DNA of 38,432 bases, from positions 1 through 38,432 of the forward strand of contig JAFZEP010000126.1 in assembly GCA_017560625.1 (NCBI GenBank), written 5' to 3'. Each line of letters starts with the position of its first letter. The first letter of the stretch is position 1. The position numbers and the translations under genes were made by a program. Positions 32,223 through 38,432 of this stretch are shown piece by piece. Source of the stretch: Bacteroidales bacterium. GTDB lineage: Bacteria > Bacteroidota > Bacteroidia > Bacteroidales > UBA932. Under the pieces are notes generated by a model. The model ran no database searches. It saw only the letters and a list, made by a program, of their open reading frames with translations, and was not told where the DNA came from.

Positions 32223-32267
32223 TGGTCGCAATTCATAACAACATATAAACTCCGGTTCAATCCATAA

Positions 32268-33692
32268 ATGACTCACGAAAGACACATATCTGTTTGGAAC
32301 AACTGCATGAACTTCATTCAGCAGAACATCGATCCGAAGCAGTTTCAGATCTGGTTCAGGCCAATAAAGCCTGTTTCTCTGATTGAGGCTACTTTGACAC
32401 TCGCTGTTCCTTCAGAGTTTTTCCGTGAATACATCGAGGATGCATATCTTGATATCCTCAAGGCTTCTCTCAAGAAGGAGCTTGGTGTAGGAGCGAAGCT
32501 TGTCTATGTTGTAGAGCCTGTTCAGAAGCAGTCGCCGATGGTATATCCGGCTGCTCATGGCAATGCTCCTGTCAATAAGCCGATTTCTGTCGATACTACC
32601 ATCAAGCCAACAAATCCCGGTGCGTTCGTTTTCCCTGGCATTCAGAGAGTGCAGGTAAATCCACAGCTCAACCCTGTGTATTGTTTCGAGAACCTCATAG
32701 TAGGTGAGTGTAACAAGATGGGTTTCACAGCAGGTGAGAGCATCTCTGCCGCTCCAGGTAAGACTGCCTTCAACCCTCTTTTCCTCTTCGGAGGACCAGG
32801 TCTTGGCAAGACTCACCTTGCGCAGGCTATCGGTATCGCGATCAAGAAGAAATATCCAGAGCTCGTAGTGCTTTACGTGCCTGCAAACAGGTTCAAGACA
32901 CAGTTCATGGACGCTGTGGCAGTGAAGAACAAGCTTACAGACTTCCTTGCATTCTACCAGAAGATGGATGTGCTCATCATGGATGACATCCAGGATCTTA
33001 TGGGCCCTTCGACGCAGAACGCATTCTTCAACATCTTCAACCATCTTCATCAGTCAGGTAAGCAGCTGATCTTTACTTCAGACCGAGCTCCAGCCGACCT
33101 TGAAAACTTTGAGGTTCGTCTCCTTTCAAGATTGAAGTGGGGTCTTTCTGTCGAGCTTCAGAAGCCTGACTATCAGACAAGACTCAGCATGCTCAAGGCT
33201 CGTGCATTCCGTGAGGGTGTGAAATTGTCAGACAATGTTCTCGAGTTCCTTGCAACAAGGATCACGTCCAACTTCAGAGAGCTTGAAGGTGCTTTGATCT
33301 CCCTGATTGCAAATGCGACACTCGCTCATAAGGAGGTTACAGTAGAGCTTGCTGAAAGCATCACTGAGCATATCGTAGGAGAAGACCAGAATGATGTTAC
33401 CATCGATGGAGTTCAGAAGGTAGTCTGCGACTACTTCAACATCTCTCGCGACGAGCTTCTTTCAAAGACAAGAAAGCGCAACATCGTACAGGCCCGTCAG
33501 ATTGCCATGTACATGTCCAGAAACCTCATAAGCAACTGCTCGCTCTCGACTATCGGAGCCGAGATCGGTGGCAAAGACCACGCAACAGTGCTTCATGCAT
33601 GCACAACTGTAAGTGACCTCATGTCTACAGACAAGACATTCAAACAGTATGTAAACGACATCGAGAAACTTCTTGTTCCAGTAAGAAGATAA
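32268..33692 (+). CDS. dnaA: Chromosomal replication initiator protein DnaA
   Basis: DnaA binds DnaA boxes at oriC and melts the origin. The 474-residue protein has domain I (about 1-85; WFRPIKPVSL), a short linker, the AAA+ domain with Walker A GGPGLGKT at 175-182 and Walker B VLIMDDIQDL (Asp239-Asp240), sensor 1 TSDRAP, and the DNA-binding domain IV with GGKDHATVLHAC. Lys replaces the common Arg in the GGRDHTTV signature, a change I believe is usual in this phylum. No dnaN or recF is adjacent (recF is about 26 kb away), and no DnaA boxes were seen in the flanking gaps. Confidence 0.96.
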   Translation: MTHERHISVWNNCMNFIQQNIDPKQFQIWFRPIKPVSLIEATLTLAVPSEFFREYIEDAYLDILKASLKKELGVGAKLVYVVEPVQKQSPMVYPAAHGNAPVNKPISVDTTIKPTNPGAFVFPGIQRVQVNPQLNPVYCFENLIVGECNKMGFTAGESISAAPGKTAFNPLFLFGGPGLGKTHLAQAIGIAIKKKYPELVVLYVPANRFKTQFMDAVAVKNKLTDFLAFYQKMDVLIMDDIQDLMGPSTQNAFFNIFNHLHQSGKQLIFTSDRAPADLENFEVRLLSRLKWGLSVELQKPDYQTRLSMLKARAFREGVKLSDNVLEFLATRITSNFRELEGALISLIANATLAHKEVTVELAESITEHIVGEDQNDVTIDGVQKVVCDYFNISRDELLSKTRKRNIVQARQIAMYMSRNLISNCSLSTIGAEIGGKDHATVLHACTTVSDLMSTDKTFKQYVNDIEKLLVPVRR

Positions 33693-33714
33693 TTGATGAA
33701 ATACATAAATAATT

Positions 33715-33745
33715 AAGGCGGTTCATTTTTTGAATCGCCTTTTTT
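33715..33745 (+). terminator. Terminator after dnaA
   Basis: An 11-bp stem (AAGGCGGTTCA with TGAATCGCCTT, one G-U pair) around five T ends in a T-run at 33740-33745. Confidence 0.92.
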
Positions 33746-33748
33746 GTA

Positions 33749-33795
33749 TATCTTTGAAATTGCCTATAAAATACAGTAAGAATATAATACATTTG
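33749..33795 (+). promoter_or_regulatory. Two possible -7 elements for pepD
   Basis: TATCTTTG (33749-33756) and TACATTTG (33788-33795) both match TAnnTTTG exactly, 39 bases apart. The second is only 8 bases before the ATG at 33804 and would give an almost leaderless mRNA. No clear -33 TTTG accompanies either. Confidence 0.5.
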
Positions 33796-33803
33796 AATAT
33801 ATC

Positions 33804-35234
33804 ATGAATTCAGAATCAGTACTTTCCTTCTTCAAGGAGATCACCGCGATTCCAAGGGAGTCCGGTCATGAGGAGCACATCATTGCATATCTTCAGGAAT
33901 TTGCAGCTAAGAATAATTTTGAGTGTAAGACAGATGACGCAGGCAATGTCCTGATCACAAAGCCTGCTGCTAAGGGTTATGAGAATGTTCCTACTATTGT
34001 TCTCCAGAGCCATTCTGATATGGTCTGTGAGAAGAACGAGGGAGTGGAGCATGATTTTGCGAAAGACCCTATCAAATATATCATCAAGGACGGATGGATG
34101 ATAGCTCCGGACACAACTCTTGGTGCTGACTGCGGCATCGGTGTAGCAGCCCAGATGGCCCTTTTGGTGAGCGATCTTCCTTGCGGTAAGATCGAGTGCC
34201 TCTTTACAACTGCAGAGGAGACAGGGCTTGACGGAGCAATGGCCCTCCAGCCTGGTTTCTTCACAGGAAAGGTTCTCCTTAACCTTGATTCCGAGGATGA
34301 GGGAGAGATCTTCGTTGGTTGCGCCGGCGGTCTTGACACAACTGCAGAGTTCCATTATATGACTGAGCCTGTCGTAGAGGACTTCGAGTTTGAGACAGTC
34401 TTTGTAAAGGATGCCATGGGTGGTCACAGCGGCGACGACATCAATAAGGGTCGTGCAAACTCTGTTCAGCTTCTCGGACGTTTCCTATATAGCTGTCTTG
34501 ACCTTGATTGGCAGCTTGTATCGATCGACGGAGGTAACAAGAGAAACGCAATTGCCCGTGAGGCAAAGGCGGTTATCGCTGCAGAGCCTGATACTCTGGA
34601 CATTATCAACGAGCGCCTTGAGGCTTATGCGGCAGAGGTGGCAGAGGAGTATGGTGCAATCGAGACCGAACTTAAGGTCGGATATGATGAGGCACCGGCT
34701 GCAGCAGAGGCTATCGATGAAATGACAGCGTGGAACCTCGTGACTGCTCTTTGTGCAGCTCCTCACGGCGTTCTTGCAATGAGCCAGGAAATCGAGAATT
34801 TCGTTGAGACTTCTACAAATCTTGCTTCTGTGAAGATGACTGGGCCTGGTATCATCCGCATCGGTTCAAGCCAGAGAAGCTGTGTTACAGCTGCCCGTCG
34901 TGCTGCTGCTGCAAAGATGGAGGCATGCTTTGTGCTTGCCGGTGCTGTGGTCAAGCATGAGGGCGAATATCCAGGTTGGGCGCCAGCAGCTGTATCTCCA
35001 GTCAGAGATGCCTGCGTAGCTTCATATAAAAAGCTCTTTGGTGTAGAGCCTAAGGTCAAGGCTATCCATGCAGGTCTTGAGTGCGGACTCTTCACTGAGA
35101 AGTTCCCAGGTCTTGACATGATTTCATTCGGACCTACACTAAGAGGTGTGCATGCTCCTGGAGAGCGCCTAGACCTTGCATCGCTCGACAAGTTTGTAGC
35201 GCTTTTGGTTGACCTTGTAACTAATTACAGATAG
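33804..35234 (+). CDS. pepD: Cytosolic aminoacyl-histidine dipeptidase (M20 family)
   Basis: PepD hydrolyses a broad range of dipeptides, including carnosine-type Xaa-His, in the cytoplasm. The 476-residue protein has the M20 dimetal-site motifs: QSHSDMVCE (His, Asp), TLGADCGIG (bridging Asp), TTAEETGLDGA (catalytic Glu and metal Glu), NLDSEDEGEI, and near the end the ISFGPTLRGVHAPGERL stretch with the last His. GGHSGDDINKGRANS lies in the lid domain. It has no signal peptide. rpe begins 5 bases after the stop and is probably cotranscribed. Confidence 0.93.
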   Translation: MNSESVLSFFKEITAIPRESGHEEHIIAYLQEFAAKNNFECKTDDAGNVLITKPAAKGYENVPTIVLQSHSDMVCEKNEGVEHDFAKDPIKYIIKDGWMIAPDTTLGADCGIGVAAQMALLVSDLPCGKIECLFTTAEETGLDGAMALQPGFFTGKVLLNLDSEDEGEIFVGCAGGLDTTAEFHYMTEPVVEDFEFETVFVKDAMGGHSGDDINKGRANSVQLLGRFLYSCLDLDWQLVSIDGGNKRNAIAREAKAVIAAEPDTLDIINERLEAYAAEVAEEYGAIETELKVGYDEAPAAAEAIDEMTAWNLVTALCAAPHGVLAMSQEIENFVETSTNLASVKMTGPGIIRIGSSQRSCVTAARRAAAAKMEACFVLAGAVVKHEGEYPGWAPAAVSPVRDACVASYKKLFGVEPKVKAIHAGLECGLFTEKFPGLDMISFGPTLRGVHAPGERLDLASLDKFVALLVDLVTNYR

Positions 35235-35239
35235 TAGAT

Positions 35240-35887
35240 ATGGAATACAGAGTACAGATCGCGCCGTCGATGCTTGCGGCTGATTTTCTGCATCTTGACA
35301 GGGATGTTGAGCTTGTGAATCAGCATGCAGACGCGTTTCACCTTGATATTATGGACGGAATCTTTGTTCCGAACATATCTTATGGCTTCCCGATTGTGGA
35401 GGCAATTGCACGTGAAGCAAAGAAGCCTCTTGACGCACACCTTATGATTGTGCATCCTGAGAAATATGTTGACCGTTTTGCGAAGGTAGGTGTCGACATG
35501 CTCAGTTTCCATCTGAACGCAGTGGAAAATCCTGGTCAGGTGCTTGCTCAGATCTGGGCAGCGGGCATGAAGCCGGGTTTGGCAATAAACCCTGACATTC
35601 CGGTTGAGAACCTCTTCCCATATCTTGATCAGTGCCACTATGTTGTGCTGATGTCTGTGTTCGCCGGCTTTGGCGGTCAGAAGTTCATTGAAGCCACATA
35701 CGACCGACTCAAGACCCTCAAGACAGAAATTGACCGTCAGGGAATCGAATGCCACATCCAGGTGGATGGAGGTGTGTCAGCAGCCAATGCATCGCGTCTG
35801 GTAGAATGCGGAGCTGACATTCTTGTTGCGGGAAGCGCAGTCTTCAAGGCGGAAGATCCTGCTGCAGTCATTGCGGCAATGAGATAG
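35240..35887 (+). CDS. rpe: Ribulose-phosphate 3-epimerase
   Basis: Rpe interconverts ribulose 5-phosphate and xylulose 5-phosphate in the pentose phosphate pathway. The 215-residue TIM barrel shows PSMLAADF, the metal/acid motif LDIMDGIFVPN, DAHLMIVHPE, and the phosphate-binding QVDGGVSAANA and ADILVAGSAVF. The loop normally reading NPGFGGQ is FAGFGGQ here, losing the proline. The length is standard. It follows pepD by 5 bases and ends in a bidirectional terminator shared with lpxB. Confidence 0.94.
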   Translation: MEYRVQIAPSMLAADFLHLDRDVELVNQHADAFHLDIMDGIFVPNISYGFPIVEAIAREAKKPLDAHLMIVHPEKYVDRFAKVGVDMLSFHLNAVENPGQVLAQIWAAGMKPGLAINPDIPVENLFPYLDQCHYVVLMSVFAGFGGQKFIEATYDRLKTLKTEIDRQGIECHIQVDGGVSAANASRLVECGADILVAGSAVFKAEDPAAVIAAMR

Positions 35888-35890
35888 TAG

Positions 35891-35917
35891 AAAAGGATGT
35901 CGAGCGACATCCTTTTT
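35891..35917 (+). terminator. Bidirectional terminator between rpe and lpxB
   Basis: An 11-bp stem (AAAAGGATGTC with GACATCCTTTT) around a 4-base GAGC loop, with T-runs on both strands. It lies 3 bases after rpe and 4 bases from the lpxB stop. Confidence 0.93.
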
Positions 35918-35920
35918 CCT

Positions 35921-37069
35921 TTATCTTAATTCGTCAATCATAGCTTTTGCGACTTCTGATGAAGCGCCGGTTCCACCTAGCAGGGAGCGTATTTCGGCAT
36001 ATTCTGCAAGCATTGCCGATCTGCGCTCCTTGTTTTCGATCAGCTCGCGGATTTCTGCAACAAGCGCATCTGAGTTGCAATCGTCCTGGATGAATTCCTT
36101 GAATGCAAGACGGTCGACGATGAGGTTGCCAAGGCTGATGTATCGGATTTTGATGATTCTCTTTGCAATCCAGTATGTAATCGGATTTGTGATGTATCCT
36201 ACCACCTGAGGCGTGCCGAAAAGGGCAGTTTCAAGCGAGGCTGTGCCGGAGTTGACTACAGCGGCTTCAGCATGTCTGATGATCGGCTGAGTCTTGCCGA
36301 AGAGGATCTTGATGTAGCTGCTGTTTTCCGGAGTAAGCCATTTCTTGTAGTCATCCATTGTGCGGGATGGGGCTCCGGCGATCAGGAACTGATGGTCCTT
36401 ATACTGGGGGAGTGCATGCATTTTCGCAGCGAATTCAGTCAGTACCGGCATCATCGTGCTGATCTCTCCTTTGCGTGAACCAGCAAGCATGGCTATGAAC
36501 GGACCACCCTGCAGGCCGTTTTCCATCATGAATTCTTCGCGCGACTGGCTCATTGCAGGAGAGCCGTCCACTGCGTCTACAAGTGGATTACCCTTGTATA
36601 TATATTCTATGCCCTTGGCATCGAAGTACTGTTTTTCGAATGGGAATACGATGAACAGTTTATCGACGTACTTCTTAAGTTTCTTTATGCGGCCTTCGCG
36701 GGATGCCCAGACTTTAGGGGCTATATAATAGAATACCTTGAAGCCGGCTTTGTGAGCGAATTCTGCAATCTTGAAATTGAAACCTGGATAGTCGATGAGA
36801 ATCACTACGTCAGGGTTCCAAGCTATGATGTCTTCCTTGCAGAACTTCACATTCTTCAGAAGTTTGCCGGCCTTTGCCAGCACTTCCACAAATCCCATCA
36901 CCGCTCCTTCCTTGTAGTGACGCATAGGCGAGTGCCCAGCCACTCCTGCCATCAGGTCACCACCCCAGAAACGGATGTCTGCCTGCGGGTCTTCGGCGTA
37001 TATGCCCTTCATCAGGTTTGAACCGTGCAGGTCGCCTGATGCTTCGCCTGCAATAATATAGTATTTCAT
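35921..37069 (-). CDS. lpxB: Lipid-A-disaccharide synthase
   Basis: LpxB joins UDP-2,3-diacylglucosamine to 2,3-diacylglucosamine 1-phosphate, forming the lipid A disaccharide at the inner membrane. The 382-residue GT-B protein starts with the hallmark GEASGD at residues 8-13, followed by WGGDLMAGVAGHSPMRHY, DVVILIDYPGFNFKIAE, YYIAPKVWASREGR and PMVNSGTAS-type VNSGTASLETALFGTPQVV. The length is normal. Its start follows the surE stop by one base, so the two are translationally coupled. Confidence 0.95.
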   Translation of the reverse strand: MKYYIIAGEASGDLHGSNLMKGIYAEDPQADIRFWGGDLMAGVAGHSPMRHYKEGAVMGFVEVLAKAGKLLKNVKFCKEDIIAWNPDVVILIDYPGFNFKIAEFAHKAGFKVFYYIAPKVWASREGRIKKLKKYVDKLFIVFPFEKQYFDAKGIEYIYKGNPLVDAVDGSPAMSQSREEFMMENGLQGGPFIAMLAGSRKGEISTMMPVLTEFAAKMHALPQYKDHQFLIAGAPSRTMDDYKKWLTPENSSYIKILFGKTQPIIRHAEAAVVNSGTASLETALFGTPQVVGYITNPITYWIAKRIIKIRYISLGNLIVDRLAFKEFIQDDCNSDALVAEIRELIENKERRSAMLAEYAEIRSLLGGTGASSEVAKAMIDELR

Positions 37070-37070
37070 G

Positions 37071-37886
37071 CTAGAAAATCTTTTTGAGGCGCTCGCATTC
37101 AGTGTAGTCTGTGCAGTCCACGTTGTGGGCTACGATGCTGATGAAGCCTTCCTGCATGAGGAGGTGGTCCGCATCTGGCGTGTTTCGAGGGTCGCTCTCG
37201 AAGTCTCCCACCATCATGTAAAGATCCTCTCCTTCCTCGAGGATCGGATTGGAACTTTGTCCCAACATCTCAGGTGTCAGCCCGTATTTCTCGTAGTGCT
37301 TGACATCCCATCCCTTGAATTCGCGCACCCAGCGTCCGAGGCCTTGGTAGCCGACGCGTACACCTTTGATCTCAGAAGCCGGAATGTCAGGGAAGTTTAC
37401 ATTATAATATACGCCATGTTTGCCTGGGAGATCAGACATGATCTTGCTGAAGATTTCTCCGAAATGCTCAGATACTACCGAGAAGTCGGCATTAGGATGA
37501 AGTGTGTCAAGGGACACTCCGATGGCAGGAATGCCGTTTAATGCGGCCTCTTCTGCAGCTCCCAATGTGCCGGAATAGCATGAAGCAACTGAGGCATTTG
37601 ATCCGTGATTGATTCCTGACACGACTACGTCAGGATAGTTGCCAAGGAACATGGTGTTCAGGCCGAACTTGACGCAGCTTGCCGGTGTTGCATCCACATA
37701 ATGCCAACCGTCGCCGAGGTCCTTGTGCGCTATCTGTTTGAAACCAAGAGAAACTGCCATTGACATGCCTGACTGGTGCTTTTTAGGTGCTATTACTGTT
37801 ACTTCTCCGAACTGTTTCATGATCTCGGTGAGGACCTTCAGACCCTTTGCCTGATAGCCGTCATCATTGGTGATTAGAATGCGCAT
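37071..37886 (-). CDS. surE: 5'/3'-nucleotidase SurE
   Basis: SurE is a metal-dependent phosphatase that removes phosphate from nucleoside 5'- and 3'-monophosphates. The 271-residue protein has the signature start MRILITNDDGYQAKGL (Asn7, Asp8 and Asp9), the metal-ligand loop SGINHGSNA and SCYSGTLGAAEEAALNG, and PDIPASEIKGVRV later. The length is normal. It is the first gene of a two-gene operon with lpxB and is divergent from gapA. Confidence 0.95.
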   Translation of the reverse strand: MRILITNDDGYQAKGLKVLTEIMKQFGEVTVIAPKKHQSGMSMAVSLGFKQIAHKDLGDGWHYVDATPASCVKFGLNTMFLGNYPDVVVSGINHGSNASVASCYSGTLGAAEEAALNGIPAIGVSLDTLHPNADFSVVSEHFGEIFSKIMSDLPGKHGVYYNVNFPDIPASEIKGVRVGYQGLGRWVREFKGWDVKHYEKYGLTPEMLGQSSNPILEEGEDLYMMVGDFESDPRNTPDADHLLMQEGFISIVAHNVDCTDYTECERLKKIF

Positions 37887-37908
37887 TTTTATTGTGTTAA
37901 ATTTCTTG

Positions 37909-37916
37909 CAAATATA
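37909..37916 (-). promoter_or_regulatory. -7 element of surE-lpxB
   Basis: TATATTTG on the minus strand matches the consensus exactly; a start near 37902 would leave a leader of about 16 bases. No clear -33 TTTG at the usual spacing. Confidence 0.6.
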
Positions 37917-37938
37917 GCTATTATATTCAAAATTTTTC

Positions 37939-37946
37939 TAAATTTG
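37939..37946 (+). promoter_or_regulatory. -7 element of gapA
   Basis: TAAATTTG matches the consensus exactly. With a start near 37953 the gapA leader would be about 93 bases, much longer than the other leaders in this window, leaving room for post-transcriptional control. The -33 element is not clear. Confidence 0.5.
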
Positions 37947-38021
37947 CAACCGATTTTGATGAGGTGTGTTTTACCGAGGTTGCTTGGTGACACACGACAG
38001 TAGAAGATTATTAAAGTATAA

Positions 38022-38432
<411 letters not shown>

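Noticed and set aside
33693..33803. Replication origin next to dnaA
   Set aside because: No DnaA boxes seen; the gap is explained by the dnaA terminator and pepD promoter elements.

Overview
The window reads as chromosomal DNA of a Bacteroidota bacterium, most likely of the order Bacteroidales. The evidence is the repeated promoter element TAnnTTTG ahead of many genes, often with a TTTG about 19-20 bases further upstream; the Bacteroidota form of LptD; a Rho factor carrying a roughly 200-residue disordered insert; a PdxB-DUF4301 pair; a 5'-nucleotidase split into two reversed genes; and a DUF4250 protein. No phage, insertion sequence, CRISPR array, tRNA or rRNA gene was seen. This is gene-dense core genome with some poorly described genes.

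Layout. Bases 1-9979 are all on the + strand: the end of a ribosome hibernation factor and its terminator, then a tightly packed run holA - ABC transporter pair - split 5'-nucleotidase - mntP - recF - dciA-like - pdxB - DUF4301, closed by a perfect hairpin terminator. Bases 10058-11713 hold a lipoprotein gene on the minus strand and an intergenic region with tandem terminators and a repeat-rich promoter. A membrane-anchored LytTR regulator (+) follows. Then come a deoxynucleoside kinase (-) and a minus-strand operon of a BASS transporter, a long PlsC-type acyltransferase and an Omp85-like barrel. Bases 17132-19606 (+) carry an unrecognised 651-residue protein with two C-terminal membrane helices, coupled to a GNAT acetyltransferase.

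Bases 19631-24129 (-) appear to be one operon, clpS-clpA-aat-DUF4250-amino acid symporter. It holds the whole bacterial Leu/Phe N-degron branch (tagging enzyme, recognition adaptor, unfoldase) plus a small unknown protein and a transporter. Next on the minus strand are a queuosine-precursor transporter, rho and lptD. An N-acetylmuramoyl-L-alanine amidase and an MlaD-type protein (+) diverge from lptD through overlapping promoters. Then come dnaA, pepD and rpe (+), lpxB and surE (-), and the first 129 codons of gapA (+).

The observations most worth following are: (1) the N-degron operon, whose ClpA first ATPase domain has lost its Walker B glutamate and apparent arginine finger, and which includes DUF4250 and a transporter with altered binding-site residues; (2) the 651-residue membrane protein plus GNAT pair; (3) DUF4301, which carries, in order, motifs resembling UDP-sugar pyrophosphorylases; (4) the TGAC-rich, helically phased repeats and inverted repeat in the LytTR promoter; and (5) a possible small RNA at about 11390-11476. 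All identifications come from reading the sequence; no database search was run.
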